Shown: one piece after another, positions 54,918 to 64,000 of the stretch | How the letters are laid out: each line of letters opens with the position of its first letter | How positions within the stretch are numbered: position 1 is the first letter of the stretch | Source: Inhella gelatinilytica | GTDB lineage: Bacteria > Pseudomonadota > Gammaproteobacteria > Burkholderiales > Burkholderiaceae_C | Assembly (NCBI RefSeq): GCF_016093295.1 | Contig: NZ_JAEDAL010000007.1 | Span: 1 to 64,000, forward strand | Length of the DNA: 64,000 nucleotides | Direction: 5' to 3' | Notes under the pieces: model-generated | Seen by the model: the letters and a program-made list of their open reading frames with translations, nothing else | Told to the model about the DNA's origin: nothing | The model's database searches: none | Program-made: the position numbers and the translations under genes

Positions 54918-55822
54918 GCGGGGAAGACTCCGGTTGACAGGTAGCGATCGCCGCGGTCGCAGACCACAAAAACCAAGGTCGCGTTTTCCACCCGCTGTGC
55001 AATGGACAGCGCCACACAGCAGGCGCCGGCGGCGGAGATGCCCGCGAACAGGCCTTCTTCGCGGGCCAGCCGGCGGGCCATGGATTCGGCATCCGACTGA
55101 CTGACCAGCACCAATTCGTCAACGCCCGCAGGGTCATAAATTTTGGGCAAATAGGCTTGCGGCCACTTGCGAATGCCCGGAATGCGCGAACCTTCTTGGG
55201 GCTGGGCACCGACGATGCGAATGGCCGCGTTCTGTTCTTTGAGGAACCGAGAAACCCCGGTAATCGTTCCGGTGGTCCCCATGGCGGACACGAAATGCGT
55301 GACACGGCCACCCGTGTCGCGCCAAATCTCGGGCCCCGTGGTTTCGTAATGCACGCGGGGGTTGTCCGCGTTGGCGAACTGGTCCAGCACGCGGCCTTTG
55401 CCTTCGCGCTGCATCTGCTCCGCCAGGTCACGGGCGTATTCCATGCCACCGCTGCGCGGGGTGAGGATGAGTTCGGCGCCGAAGGCCTTCATCGTTTGCG
55501 CCCGTTCGATGGACAGATCCTCCGGCATGATCAACACCATGCGGTATCCGCGGATGGCTGCGGCCATGGCCAGTGCAATTCCCGTGTTGCCGCTGGTCGC
55601 TTCGATCAGGGTGTCACCCGGTCGGATGTCTCCTCGCTCCTCGGCACGACGGATCATGCTGATGGCCGGGCGGTCCTTGACGGAGCCAGCGGGGTTGTTG
55701 CCTTCCAGCTTCGCCAGAAGCACGTTGCCACGGGCCTCAAGCTCCGGACCCAGCAAGCGTTGCAGGCGAATCAGCGGCGTCTGACCAATGACGTCTTCAA
55801 GGGTGGGGTACACGACATTCAT
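54914..55822 (-). CDS. cysM: Cysteine synthase CysM
   Basis: 302-residue PLP enzyme making cysteine from O-acetylserine and sulfide or thiosulfate. The PLP lysine is K49 (NPAGSVKDRPA), with EATSGNTG and SAMGTTGTITGVSRFL phosphate loop; the VGAQPQEGSRIPGIRKWP stretch is typical of CysM rather than CysK. Start ATG 55822. A TusA-like gene follows with a 4-bp overlap. Confidence 0.93.
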   Translation of the reverse strand: MNVVYPTLEDVIGQTPLIRLQRLLGPELEARGNVLLAKLEGNNPAGSVKDRPAISMIRRAEERGDIRPGDTLIEATSGNTGIALAMAAAIRGYRMVLIMPEDLSIERAQTMKAFGAELILTPRSGGMEYARDLAEQMQREGKGRVLDQFANADNPRVHYETTGPEIWRDTGGRVTHFVSAMGTTGTITGVSRFLKEQNAAIRIVGAQPQEGSRIPGIRKWPQAYLPKIYDPAGVDELVLVSQSDAESMARRLAREEGLFAGISAAGACCVALSIAQRVENATLVFVVCDRGDRYLSTGVFPA

Positions 55823-55928
55823 GAGCCTTATTGTGCCGCCGCAAGAACTCAAAAAAGCTGTGGCAGAATAGCGGGCTCCGATCAAGGCGAGGCCTTGAAA
55901 GCATGCTGAGTCGCTCAGCAGAGCACCT

Positions 55929-56013
55929 GCCCAGGTGGCGAAATCGGTAGACGCAAGGGACTCAAAATCCCTCGCCGCAAGGCGTGTCGGTTCGAGTCCG
56001 ACCCTGGGCACCA
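55929..56013 (+). tRNA. tRNA-Leu (anticodon CAA)
   Basis: 85-nt type II tRNA reading UUG. Acceptor GCCCAGG pairs with CCTGGGC before A and the encoded CCA. D-arm has GGTAGACGC, the anticodon loop is CTCAAAA with CAA at 55963-55965, a long variable arm follows (CTCGCCGCAAGGCG region) and the T-arm has GTTCGAGTC. Divergent from cysM and followed by a terminator. Confidence 0.97.
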
Positions 56014-56018
56014 AATAG

Positions 56019-56046
56019 AAAGCCGCTGTTAAGCGGCTTTTTGTTT
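56019..56046 (+). terminator. Intrinsic terminator after tRNA-Leu
   Basis: AAAGCCGCT / AGCGGCTTT forms a 9-bp stem with a 4-nt loop and is followed by TTGTTTTT, 6 bp after the tRNA 3' end. Confidence 0.9.
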
Positions 56047-56154
56047 TTCCGGTTGTGGTGATCGGGTTGTCGGCGCCCCCGCAGGGCAGCAGGGATGGCT
56101 CGCTGCCCAACCTACACTGCGCCGCAGTTGTGAACCCGCTCTTGCCATCGCACC

Positions 56155-56730
56155 ATGCCCAAACTCCCGCCCCTTACCCAAGCCTTCATGCTGGCCTGCG
56201 TGGCGCTGTTTTGTTTGCAGATCCTGTGGCCCGCTCTGGGCCTGTGGTTGGCGCTGTTTCCTTTGCAGTCGCCGTACTTTCTACCCTGGCAGGTCGTGAG
56301 TTACGCCTTCCTGCATGGCGATGTGCTGCACCTTTTTTTCAACATGCTGGGCTTGTGGATGTTCGGCAGTGAAATTGAAACGGTGTTCGGGCCGCGACGG
56401 TATGCGCAACTCCTCGGGGCCAGCATCCTGAGTGCGGCGGCGGCGCAGTTGCTCTTTACCGCGCTCGCTGGTGTGAATGCGCCCACCGTTGGGGCCTCTG
56501 GCGCCCTGTTCGGCTTGTTGCTGACCTACGCGCTGCTCTTCCCGAACCGCGTCATCATGCCGCTGTTCCCACCGATTCCCATGAAGGCCAAGGTCTTTGT
56601 GGCGGTGTTTGGCGCGATGGAACTGTTCTTCGGTTTGACGGGCGGACTGGGTATCGCCCACTTTGCCCATCTTGGGGGCATGGTGGGCGCCTATGGGTTG
56701 ATGCGCCACTGGCGCGGGGGCCGCCGCTAA
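56155..56730 (+). CDS. Rhomboid-family intramembrane serine protease
   Basis: 191-residue protein with six hydrophobic helices. GASG near residue 115 carries the catalytic serine and the second histidine of AHFAHLGGMVG (about 172) completes the dyad; HLFFNMLGLW in the L1/helix 2 region is also conserved. It cleaves membrane-protein helices; substrates unknown. A cytosolic extension is absent. It ends 10 bp from the convergent galU. Confidence 0.92.
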   Translation: MPKLPPLTQAFMLACVALFCLQILWPALGLWLALFPLQSPYFLPWQVVSYAFLHGDVLHLFFNMLGLWMFGSEIETVFGPRRYAQLLGASILSAAAAQLLFTALAGVNAPTVGASGALFGLLLTYALLFPNRVIMPLFPPIPMKAKVFVAVFGAMELFFGLTGGLGIAHFAHLGGMVGAYGLMRHWRGGRR

Positions 56731-56740
56731 AGGCCGCGCG

Positions 56741-57613
56741 TTAAAGCGCCAAGGTCTTCAAGAATTGCTTGAACCCCGGCCCCAGGGCCGGGTGGGCGAG
56801 GGCCAACTCCACGTTGGCCTCCAGGAAACCTTCTTTGCTGCCGCAGTCGTAGCGTCGGCCCTCGTAGCGGTACGCGAACACTTTTTCCCGGCGCAGCAGG
56901 CCAGCAATGCCATCGGTGAGCTGGATCTCGCCCCCGACACCGCGCGGCTGACTGGCGATCTCGCGCAGCACACCGGGCGTCAGGATGTAGCGACCGGCGA
57001 CACCCAGGCGCGAGGGTGCGGCCTCGGGTGCGGGTTTCTCGACAATGCGTTGAATGTCCAGCAGCCGCTCATTGACCTCGGTGCCGGCGACGATGCCGTA
57101 GCGCCGCGTGTGTTCCGCCGGTACTTCCTGAACGGCCAGGATCGAGGCGCGCCACTCATCAAACTGCTCGACCATTTGTTGCAAGACGGGGGTTTCGCCC
57201 ACCATCAGGTCATCGGCCAGCAAGACGGCAAAAGGGTCGTCACCGATCAGGCGCTGGGCGCACAGCACGGCGTGGCCCAAGCCCAGGGCCTGGGCCTGGC
57301 GCACGTAGATGCACTCCATGTCGTCGGGTTTGACCGAGCGCACAACGTCCAGCAGTTCCTGCTTCTGGGCCTGTTCAAGGGCGACCTCCAACTCGAAGGT
57401 CATGTCGAAATGGTCTTCGATCGGCCGCTTGTGGCGGCCGGTGACGAAGATCATTTCACGCACCCCTGCCGCGTAGGCCTCCTCAACGGCGTACTGGATC
57501 AGTGGCTTGTCCACCACGGGCAGCATTTCCTTGGGCTGGGCCTTGGTGGCGGGCAGGAAGCGGGTGCCGAGCCCAGCGACGGGAAATACGGCCTTGGTGA
57601 CGGCGGCACTCAT
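56741..57613 (-). CDS. galU: UTP-glucose-1-phosphate uridylyltransferase
   Basis: 290-residue enzyme making UDP-glucose for envelope polysaccharides. Opening KAVFPVAGLGTRFLPATKAQPKEMLP (nucleotide-binding), the VDKPLIQYAVEEA and VLLADDLM segments and the KPAPEAAPSRLGVAGRYIL region match bacterial GalU. It lies 8 bp downstream of valS and could share its transcript. Confidence 0.95.
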   Translation of the reverse strand: MSAAVTKAVFPVAGLGTRFLPATKAQPKEMLPVVDKPLIQYAVEEAYAAGVREMIFVTGRHKRPIEDHFDMTFELEVALEQAQKQELLDVVRSVKPDDMECIYVRQAQALGLGHAVLCAQRLIGDDPFAVLLADDLMVGETPVLQQMVEQFDEWRASILAVQEVPAEHTRRYGIVAGTEVNERLLDIQRIVEKPAPEAAPSRLGVAGRYILTPGVLREIASQPRGVGGEIQLTDGIAGLLRREKVFAYRYEGRRYDCGSKEGFLEANVELALAHPALGPGFKQFLKTLAL

Positions 57614-57621
57614 GCTGTTCC

Positions 57622-60441
57622 TTAGCCCAGACGGGTCAGTTGCTCGCGCTGCTGCTTGAGCTGGGACTCGAAGTCGGCCAGGCGTTGGCGCTCCTGCGCC
57701 ACGACGGCCTCGGGGGCGCGGGCGACAAAGCTTTCATTGCCCAGCTTGGCCTGGGCCTTGGTGATCTCGCCTTCGAGGCGCGCCACTTCCTTGCCCACAC
57801 GGGCCCGCTCGGCCTCCAGGTCGATCTGCACTTCCAGTGCCAAACGGGCCTGCCCCAGCACCAGCACCGGCGCCAAGCGGCTGGCTTCAGCAAAAGCTGC
57901 CTCTTCCAGGACCCGAACCTCGCTCAACTTGGCCAAAGCCTTGAGCAAGGGCGCAGCCTCGGCCAGGAAGGCGGTGTCCCCGCACACCAGCAGGGGCACG
58001 CGTTCGGCCGGGCTGAGCTTCATCTCTGAGCGCAGGCTGCGGCAGATGCCCACGGCCTCCTGCAGGCGCGCCAACCAGGCCTCGGACGCCTCGTCCAGTT
58101 TGTCCAGATTGGCCTCCGGGTAGCGAGCCAATACCAGGCGCTGACCGTCGTCCGCCTTCTTGCGGTCGGCGACCACGGCCACGGTTTGCCACAGCTCCTC
58201 GGTGATGAAGGGCGTGATGGGGTGCAAGGCACGCAACACGGTCTCCAGCACACGGATCAACGTGCGTCGGGTGCCGCGCGCCGCGGCCTCATTACCCGCG
58301 GCCTTGGCCTCCTGCAACTGCACCTTGGCGATCTCCAGGTACCAGTCGCAATACTCGTCCCAGACGAAGCTGTAGAGCGCGTTGGCGACCAGGTCGAGAC
58401 GGTAGTCGGCGAAGGCCTTGGCCACCTCGGCTTCGACGCGCTGCAAGCGGCTGACGATCCACCGGTCGGCCGGGCTGAAGAAGTTGAAGCCCTGCGGGCA
58501 CAGGCCGCCGGGATGCTCGCGCAAGCCGCAGTCCTGACCTTCGGTGTTCATCAGCACGAAGCGGGTGGCGTTCCAGAGCTTGTTGCAGAAGTTGCGATAG
58601 CCCTCGCAGCGCTTGCTGTCGAAATTGATCGAACGGCCCAGGGTCGCCAGCGAGGCGAAGGTGAAGCGCAGCGCGTCGGCACCGTAGCCGGGGATGCCTT
58701 CGGGGAACTCCTGCTCGGTGGCCTTGCGCACCTTGGGGGCGGTTTCAGGCTTGCGCAGGCCGGTGGTGCGCTTGTCAAGCAGGGGTGCGAGCTCGATGCC
58801 GTCGATCAGGTCGACCGGATCCAGCACATTGCCCTCGCTCTTGCTCATCTTCTTGCCATGGGCATCGAGCACCAGACCGTGGATGTAGACGTGATGGAAG
58901 GGCACTTTGCCGGTGAAGTGCTTGGTCATCATGATCATCCGGGCGACCCAGAAGAAGATGATGTCGTAGCCGGTGACCAGCACCGAGCTGGGCAGGAACA
59001 GGTCCTTCTCGGACTCGTTCAGGGTCGAAAAGGGCACCAAGGCCGAGGAGTACCAGGTGTCGAGCACGTCAGGGTCACGCGTCAAGGTCTTGCCCGGCGC
59101 CTGGGCCTGCGCCTCGGCCTCCGTGCGGGCGACGTAGACCTTGCCGTCCTCGTCATACCAAGCGGGAATCTGGTGGCCCCACCAGAGCTGGCGGCTGATG
59201 CACCAGTCCTGGATGTTCTTCATCCATTGGTTGTAGGTGTTGACCCAGTTCTCGGGCACGAACTTCACTTCGCCCGACTCGACGGCCTCGATGGCGCCCT
59301 GGGCGATGGACTTGCCGCCCTTGCCCGGCTTGCTCATGGCGACGAACCACTGGTCAGTCAGCATGGGCTCGATGACCTGGCCCGTGCGAGCGCAGCGCGG
59401 CACCATCAGCTTGTGTTTCTTGACTTCGACCAGCAAGCCCTGCGCTTCCAGGTCGGCCACGATGGCCTTGCGGGCGACGAAGCGATCCTGGCCGACGTAA
59501 GCGGTCGGGATGTCGGCGGCCTCATGGCTGCTGACCTTGGCGTCCAGATCAAAGATGGTCAGCATCGGCAGGCCGTGGCGCTGGCCGACTTGGTAGTCGT
59601 TGGTGTCATGCGCCGGCGTGACCTTCACAACGCCCGTCCCGAAGGCCTTGTCGACGTACTCGTCGGCAATCACCGGCACCCGCCGGCCCGTGATGGGCAG
59701 CTTGACCTGCTGGCCGATCAGGTGCGCGTAGCGCTCGTCCTCGGGGTGCACCATGACGGCGGTGTCGCCGAGCAGGGTCTCGGGGCGGGTGGTGGCCACC
59801 ACGAGCGACTCCGAGCCCTCGGCCATCGGGTAGCGGATGTGCCAGAGCGAGCCATCCTCCTCCTCGCTCTCGACCTCCAGGTCGGAGACGGCGGACTTCA
59901 GGATCGGGTCCCAGCTCACAAGGCGCTTGCCGCGGTAGATCAGGCCCTCGTCATACAGCTTGACGAAGGTGTCGGTCACAGTGGCCGAGAGCTTTTCGTC
60001 CATCGTGAAGTACTCGTGGTCCCAGCTCACCGAGGCGCCCATGCGGCGCATTTGGGTGGTGATGGTGTTGCCGGACTCTTCCTTCCACTCCCAAACCTTG
60101 GCGACGAAGTTCTTGCGGCCCAGGTCATGGCGACTCACGCCCTGGCCCTGCAACTGGCGCTCCACCACGATCTGGGTGGCGATGCCGGCATGGTCGGTGC
60201 CCGGCACCCAGAGGGTGTTGTGGCCCTTCATGCGGTGCAGTCGGGTCAGCGCATCCATGATGGTCTGGTTGAACGCATGGCCCATGTGCAGCGTGCCCGT
60301 CACATTGGGCGGGGGCAGCTGGATGGAGAAGCTGGGCTTGCTGGCCTCCATCGTGGGGGCATAGAGGCCTTCGCGCTCCCAGGTCGGGCCCCAATGGGCT
60401 TCCAGGGCGGCGGGTTCGAAGGACTTGGCGAGTTCGGTCAT
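57622..60441 (-). CDS. valS: Valine-tRNA ligase
   Basis: 939-residue class I synthetase charging tRNA-Val, with editing of mischarged threonine. HIGH is HMGH in [20 protein letters not shown] is intact ([14 protein letters not shown]), the editing domain lies at about 200-340 and a coiled-coil C-terminal arm closes the protein. Start ATG 60441. Length is close to the 951 residues of E. coli. Confidence 0.96.
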   Translation of the reverse strand: MTELAKSFEPAALEAHWGPTWEREGLYAPTMEASKPSFSIQLPPPNVTGTLHMGHAFNQTIMDALTRLHRMKGHNTLWVPGTDHAGIATQIVVERQLQGQGVSRHDLGRKNFVAKVWEWKEESGNTITTQMRRMGASVSWDHEYFTMDEKLSATVTDTFVKLYDEGLIYRGKRLVSWDPILKSAVSDLEVESEEEDGSLWHIRYPMAEGSESLVVATTRPETLLGDTAVMVHPEDERYAHLIGQQVKLPITGRRVPVIADEYVDKAFGTGVVKVTPAHDTNDYQVGQRHGLPMLTIFDLDAKVSSHEAADIPTAYVGQDRFVARKAIVADLEAQGLLVEVKKHKLMVPRCARTGQVIEPMLTDQWFVAMSKPGKGGKSIAQGAIEAVESGEVKFVPENWVNTYNQWMKNIQDWCISRQLWWGHQIPAWYDEDGKVYVARTEAEAQAQAPGKTLTRDPDVLDTWYSSALVPFSTLNESEKDLFLPSSVLVTGYDIIFFWVARMIMMTKHFTGKVPFHHVYIHGLVLDAHGKKMSKSEGNVLDPVDLIDGIELAPLLDKRTTGLRKPETAPKVRKATEQEFPEGIPGYGADALRFTFASLATLGRSINFDSKRCEGYRNFCNKLWNATRFVLMNTEGQDCGLREHPGGLCPQGFNFFSPADRWIVSRLQRVEAEVAKAFADYRLDLVANALYSFVWDEYCDWYLEIAKVQLQEAKAAGNEAAARGTRRTLIRVLETVLRALHPITPFITEELWQTVAVVADRKKADDGQRLVLARYPEANLDKLDEASEAWLARLQEAVGICRSLRSEMKLSPAERVPLLVCGDTAFLAEAAPLLKALAKLSEVRVLEEAAFAEASRLAPVLVLGQARLALEVQIDLEAERARVGKEVARLEGEITKAQAKLGNESFVARAPEAVVAQERQRLADFESQLKQQREQLTRLG

Positions 60442-60557
60442 GGCGGGTCCCACAGGGGGGCAAACGGATCAAAAAACAGGGCGCAGCGGGCGCTCTCAAC
60501 GCCGCGCAGAGCGCGAGATTCTAGAGAGTGGCGCTTTGGGAGCCTGCGCGTGCGATC

Positions 60558-61400
60558 TCAGCGATCTGCGCTCGGCGGCAGGTAGCGCATGGTGGCTGCC
60601 AAGTCGGGACCGACGTGACGGCGCAGGATGGCATCGATGCTGCCGTCGGCCAACAGGCTGAGCACGGCACTTCTCAGGCGTCGCCGGTCCGCTTCAGGAA
60701 CGGTGTGACGGGACACGACCAGGCTGCCAATGACCCGATCCTGAGGGGCCCAGTCTTGCAGTTCAGCCAAGCTTTCAATGTCGTGGCGACGGGCCGCCAG
60801 GATCCAACTGGTGGGCAGAGCGAGGAAGGCATCGACCCGCCCCGCCTTGAACAGACGCACCACCGCCTCGAAATCTGCGGCCTCGACGGTGCGGCCTCCC
60901 TGGGTGCGTAGCTTGTCCAGCCACTCGTCAAAGAAATGACCGTGCTTAAAACCTTTGACCACCGCGATTCGGCGGTCGTGCGCGCCCAGAAAGCCAGAGG
61001 GCGTCTTCAGCTCTCTGGGCAAGCCCCGGCGCAACACCAGCATGTTGCGTGTGTAGATGTAGGGCATGAACTCCGAATGGAACTCCCGTTCGGCGGTTGG
61101 AATGCCTGACACGGTGACGTCCAAATGGCCTTCGGCCAGTTGGTTCCAGATGCGCACGCGGGAGTCCACCCAGGTGTCAAGCCGGCAGCCACTGCGTTCG
61201 CGAACCGCATCCACGACATCCAAATCGATCCCGCGGGCCACACCCTGCAAGTCACGGTAATACAGCAACCCAAATTCATAAAACGCCACGCGGTAAGGCC
61301 CGCAGGCTTGAACGGCTCCCCCAAGGGTCAACAGGCCCAAGAGAAGGAGCCCTCGGGCAAACACCCCCTTCGAAGTGCAGATGTGGCGTTGGGCGACCAT
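60558..61400 (-). CDS. Periplasmic amino-acid-type solute-binding protein (SBP family 3), copy A
   Basis: 280-residue exported binding protein. Signal peptide ends VQA before C33; the cysteine is the first mature residue, followed by GPYRVAFYEFGLLYYRD. The type II binding core shows GIDLDVVDAV and SGIPTAERE. C33 and C72 (RSGC) probably form a disulfide. No transporter genes are adjacent, so it may act as a sensor or lone receptor. Divergent from a paralogue (61485-62339), 84 bp between starts. Confidence 0.87.
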   Translation of the reverse strand: MVAQRHICTSKGVFARGLLLLGLLTLGGAVQACGPYRVAFYEFGLLYYRDLQGVARGIDLDVVDAVRERSGCRLDTWVDSRVRIWNQLAEGHLDVTVSGIPTAEREFHSEFMPYIYTRNMLVLRRGLPRELKTPSGFLGAHDRRIAVVKGFKHGHFFDEWLDKLRTQGGRTVEAADFEAVVRLFKAGRVDAFLALPTSWILAARRHDIESLAELQDWAPQDRVIGSLVVSRHTVPEADRRRLRSAVLSLLADGSIDAILRRHVGPDLAATMRYLPPSADR

Positions 61401-61484
61401 GGCCGGATTGTGGGCAACGGGGGGGACCTCGTCTAGGGGCGAGATCGGCTGGACGGGTGCGGGCGTGCGCCGCAAAATCGACGC

Positions 61485-62339
61485 ATGAAAGCCCGCCTTG
61501 AGCCTTGGATGCAGTACGTCGTCCTGCCCCCCGTTTGGCGGCGTTGGCTGGCGATTGGGGTTTTGCTCTTTGGCCCCGGATTCGCCCTGGCTTGTGGGCC
61601 GTTCAGCCTGGGTTTTTACGAGTTGGGCTTGCTGTATTACCGCTCGGGGCAGGGGCCGGCGCAGGGCATCGATCTGGATGTGATTGAAGCCTTGAAGGCG
61701 CGAAGCGGTTGTGCGTTCGAACCCGTGCTGGAGTCGCGGGTGCGGATCTGGAGCCGCTTGGCTGCGGGTCAGTTGGATGTCAGTGTGTCTGGGATCGCGA
61801 CGCCGGAGCGCGAGCGATTTGCCGAATTCATGCCCTACTTTTCCACCCGGAATTTTTTGGTGGGGCGGCGGGAAGCGGTGGCCGCGGGCCTGGACCCCAG
61901 CGGGTTTTTGGCCCGCCCTGAACTGCAGGTTGCGGTGGTCAAGAGTTTCAAGCATGGGCCGCTCTACGACGAGTGGTTGGAGCGTCTGCGATCGCAAGGG
62001 CGGGTCGTGGAGGCCGCCGATTTCGACACCGTGGTGCGATTGTTCGTGGGCAAGCGGGTGGATGCCTTTCTGGCACTCCCCACGAGTTGGGCCTTGGTGA
62101 TTCGCCGTCACAACCTGGAGGACCAGGTGCAGGTGCTCGATTGGGCGCCTCAGGAGCGCATCGTGCACGGGCTGATCGTCTCAAAGCTCACGGTCTCTGA
62201 GCCGGATCGGCGACGGCTCAGGAACGCGCTGCACAGCTTGCACACCGATGGCAGCATTGAACGCATCCTGCGCTACCACATGGGGTCAGAGTGGGCTTCG
62301 CATGTGCGCTTGCCGGAACTGCAGGCTTTGGAGCGTTGA
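61485..62339 (+). CDS. Periplasmic amino-acid-type solute-binding protein (SBP family 3), copy B
   Basis: 284-residue paralogue of the divergent gene at 60558-61400. It shares the CGP...FYELGLLYY mature opening, GIDLDVIEAL, RVRIWSRLAAGQLDVSVSGI, the VVKSFKHG and LALPTSW blocks and the C37/C76 pair with the same 39-residue spacing. Signal peptide ends ALA before C37. Arrangement suggests inverted gene duplication, then divergence. No permease adjacent. Confidence 0.88.
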   Translation: MKARLEPWMQYVVLPPVWRRWLAIGVLLFGPGFALACGPFSLGFYELGLLYYRSGQGPAQGIDLDVIEALKARSGCAFEPVLESRVRIWSRLAAGQLDVSVSGIATPERERFAEFMPYFSTRNFLVGRREAVAAGLDPSGFLARPELQVAVVKSFKHGPLYDEWLERLRSQGRVVEAADFDTVVRLFVGKRVDAFLALPTSWALVIRRHNLEDQVQVLDWAPQERIVHGLIVSKLTVSEPDRRRLRNALHSLHTDGSIERILRYHMGSEWASHVRLPELQALER

Positions 62340-62416
62340 CTCCAATCTGGGGTCCTCAGGGGTCGGGGGCCCTCCCTACACTGATCCGTTTTTTTGATTG
62401 CCATTGGGGGTGCTGA

Positions 62417-63541
62417 ATGTTTGATGCCGTCATTACCGGAACGGGCTTGTTCAAGCCGCCCCATGCGGTGCCCAATGCCGACTTGGTTGCGGCCTTCAAT
62501 GCCTACGTTGAGCGTTTCAATGCTGAAAACGCCGCGGCCATTGCCGATGGCGAGGTTGTCGCGTTGGCCCCCAGCAGCGTGGAGTTCATCGAAAAGGCCA
62601 GCGGCATTCAGAACCGCTACGTCATGGACCGCGACGGCGTGCTGGATCCCCAGCGGATGTATCCCCGCCTGCCAGCCCGGGCGGACGATGAACTGTCGTT
62701 GATGGCGGAGATCGCTGTGGATGCCGCCCGCCAGGCGTGTGCCGCGGCCGGACGGTCGCCTGCAGACATTGATGCGGTGTATTGCGCTGCGGCCAATATG
62801 CAGCGAGCCTACCCGGCCATGGCCTGCGAGATCCAAGCGGCACTGGGCGCGAAGGGGTACGGGTTTGACATGAACGTGGCGTGCTCGTCGGCGACGTTTG
62901 CCATTGCTCAAGCCGTGAATGCTGTCAAGACAGGCAGTGCGCAGTGCGTACTGGTGGTCAACCCAGAAATCACCTCCGCCCACTTGGAGTGGCGGGATCG
63001 AGATTGCCATTTCATCTTTGGCGACACCTGCACAGCGATCCTCATCGAGCGTGCCGATACCGCTGTGGCCGCGGAACGATGGGCCGTCGAAGGAACCCAG
63101 TTGGCGACTCAGTTCTCCAACAACATTCGCAACAACTTCGGCTTCATGAACCGCTGTGAAGACAGCAACTTCGTGGAGCGCGACAAAACCTTCCGGCAAG
63201 AAGGCCGCAAGGTTTTCAAAGAGGTGGTGCCCATGGCTGCTGCGCACATTGAAGCGCACTTGGGGGATTTGGGGCTGGTGCCTGCGGCGGTGCGTCGCTT
63301 CTGGCTGCACCAGGCCAACTTGGGTATGAATCAGTTGGTGCTGAAGAAGCTGGTGGGCGACGACGCGGGGCCGGATCGCGCACCGTTGATCTTGAACGAG
63401 TGGGCGAACACCGCCTCAGCCGGATCCATCATTGCGTTCCACAGCCACCGCCAGGATCTGCAGGCCGGCGATGTGGGGGTGATCTGTTCGTTTGGCGCCG
63501 GTTATTCGATCGGCAGCGTGATCGTCAAGCGCCTGAGTTGA
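62417..63541 (+). CDS. Beta-ketoacyl-ACP synthase III-like (FabH-type) protein
   Basis: 374-residue thiolase-fold condensing enzyme. Catalytic triad: C156 (NVACSSATFA), a histidine near 298 (WLHQANLGMN) and N331 (NEWANTASAG), the Cys-His-Asn set of the FabH class. It is about 55 residues longer than E. coli FabH, mainly an N-terminal insertion around residues 25-90 with EKASGIQNRYV. Likely starts an acyl chain from an acyl-CoA; it could be the housekeeping KAS III or a specialised synthase. TTGGGGGTG precedes the ATG. It overlaps the PBP gene by 17 bp. Confidence 0.87.
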   Translation: MFDAVITGTGLFKPPHAVPNADLVAAFNAYVERFNAENAAAIADGEVVALAPSSVEFIEKASGIQNRYVMDRDGVLDPQRMYPRLPARADDELSLMAEIAVDAARQACAAAGRSPADIDAVYCAAANMQRAYPAMACEIQAALGAKGYGFDMNVACSSATFAIAQAVNAVKTGSAQCVLVVNPEITSAHLEWRDRDCHFIFGDTCTAILIERADTAVAAERWAVEGTQLATQFSNNIRNNFGFMNRCEDSNFVERDKTFRQEGRKVFKEVVPMAAAHIEAHLGDLGLVPAAVRRFWLHQANLGMNQLVLKKLVGDDAGPDRAPLILNEWANTASAGSIIAFHSHRQDLQAGDVGVICSFGAGYSIGSVIVKRLS

Positions 63542-64000
63542 TGGCGCTGGAAGCCGGTACGGAGGCGGGCGTCGCAGTGGGGGCACTGCCAATCTTGCGG
63601 AGGCTGGCATCGCCTTGGAATTCTTCATAGCGCCAGCTCCCTTGGACATCAATGACGCCGTCCGGCGGCTGCAGCGGGGACGGGGGGCGGTCTTTGAGTG
63701 CCGGCCTTAAGGTTTCAACCCACACCGGCAAGGCCAAACCCCCGCCTGTTTCGCGTTCGCCCAGTGACCGCGGCTGCGGATAGCCGATCCACACGGCGGC
63801 CGCCCGGTCGGCTTGGAATCCGACAAACCACGCGTCAACGGCATCATTGGTGGTGCCGGTCTTGCCATACAAGTCCTGACGAGCCAAGCTCACGCTGGCT
63901 TTGGCACCCGTGCCTTCCACCATCACGGCTTGTAGCAGCTGCGCCGTCATGAAGGCATTGCGCTCGGAGACGGCCCGGAGTTTCGGGGCCGGAGGGGCCT
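63525..64000 (-). CDS. Penicillin-binding protein 1A, C-terminal part (5' end outside window)
   Basis: Only the last about 158 codons are in the window; the frame runs off the right edge. The transpeptidase KTGTTN motif is visible (LYGKTGTTNDAVDAWFVGF), followed by AAVWIGYPQP and the class A tail ending PPDGVIDVQGSWRYEEFQ. This is the DD-transpeptidase domain of a bifunctional peptidoglycan glycosyltransferase/transpeptidase. The Ala/Pro/Ser-rich last 25 residues overlap the convergent synthase gene by 17 bp. Confidence 0.88.
   Translation of the reverse strand, partial: APPAPKLRAVSERNAFMTAQLLQAVMVEGTGAKASVSLARQDLYGKTGTTNDAVDAWFVGFQADRAAAVWIGYPQPRSLGERETGGGLALPVWVETLRPALKDRPPSPLQPPDGVIDVQGSWRYEEFQGDASLRKIGSAPTATPASVPASSAINSGA

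Noticed and set aside
58186-60585. Very long plus-strand open frame antisense to valS (799 codons)
   Set aside because: Composition is that of a shadow frame in GC-rich DNA; valS on the other strand has complete catalytic motifs and family length.
60558-62339. Binding proteins as lipoproteins because a Cys starts the mature part
   Set aside because: The residues before the Cys (VQA, ALA) fit signal peptidase I better than a lipobox, and the Cys has a conserved partner suited to a disulfide.

Overview
The window is chromosomal DNA of a GC-rich betaproteobacterium, most likely order Burkholderiales. Signs of this are the lptG-lptF/pepA-holC-DUF2486 block, the crp-like/ftsK/lolA/rarA block, a GTG-rich start repertoire, a CysB-type regulator and many protein families common in the Comamonadaceae, Sphaerotilaceae and Roseateles/Inhella-like lineages. 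Genus is not resolved. Genes are densely packed, with many 4-bp ATGA/GTGA overlaps and several convergent pairs whose stop codons touch or overlap. One tRNA gene (Leu, CAA) is present. I found no insertion sequence, prophage or CRISPR array.

Layout. 1-718 holds no recognisable gene but is rich in short repeats and contains a tRNA-3'-end-like fragment. 719-4734: TonB-dependent receptor, an unknown protein and a CysB-type regulator. 4731-9476: lptF-lptG-cbiX-cysB-like chain (minus) divergent from pepA-holC-DUF2486 (plus). 9648-24736: housekeeping and mixed genes (branched-chain amino acid binding protein, dusA, rdgC, serine hydrolase, carotenoid oxygenase, rpiA, mnmC, CoA-transferase, rhlE). 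24953-31692: a GGDEF/EAL membrane protein, ettA, and a Spy-like protein/response regulator/histidine kinase operon. 31689-38855: trpS-DUF1289-MATE (minus), purN and an RNA methyltransferase (plus), a fatty acid desaturase preceded by a perfect FNR/ANR box, DUF3016, rpmG and rpmB. 39068-47526: trxB, a Crp-like regulator, ftsK-lolA-rarA, and an Lrp-type regulator divergent from alanine dehydrogenase. 47614-53766 is the most accessory-looking stretch: a minus-strand run of ferredoxin reductase, 2-oxoglutarate/Fe dioxygenase, Leu/Val-type dehydrogenase, DUF2785, a CsgG-like protein and a secreted caspase-like protease. 53826-64000: SDR protein, TusA-like-cysM, tRNA-Leu, rhomboid, galU, valS, two divergent paralogous periplasmic binding proteins, a FabH-like synthase and the C-terminus of a class A penicillin-binding protein.

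How the genes connect. Envelope biogenesis is well represented (lptF/lptG, lolA, galU, PBP1A, Spy-like two-component operon). Sulfur handling appears twice (cbiX with the CysB-type regulator; the TusA-like gene with cysM). Amino acid turnover appears in the Lrp/ald pair, the branched-chain binding protein and the dioxygenase-dehydrogenase run.

Most worth following up: the exported caspase-like/CsgG-like gene pair, the amino-acid-type dioxygenase next to an electron-transfer flavoprotein and an amino acid dehydrogenase, the FNR box before the desaturase, and the divergent paralogous binding proteins with a shared cysteine pair. None is proven novel from sequence alone.
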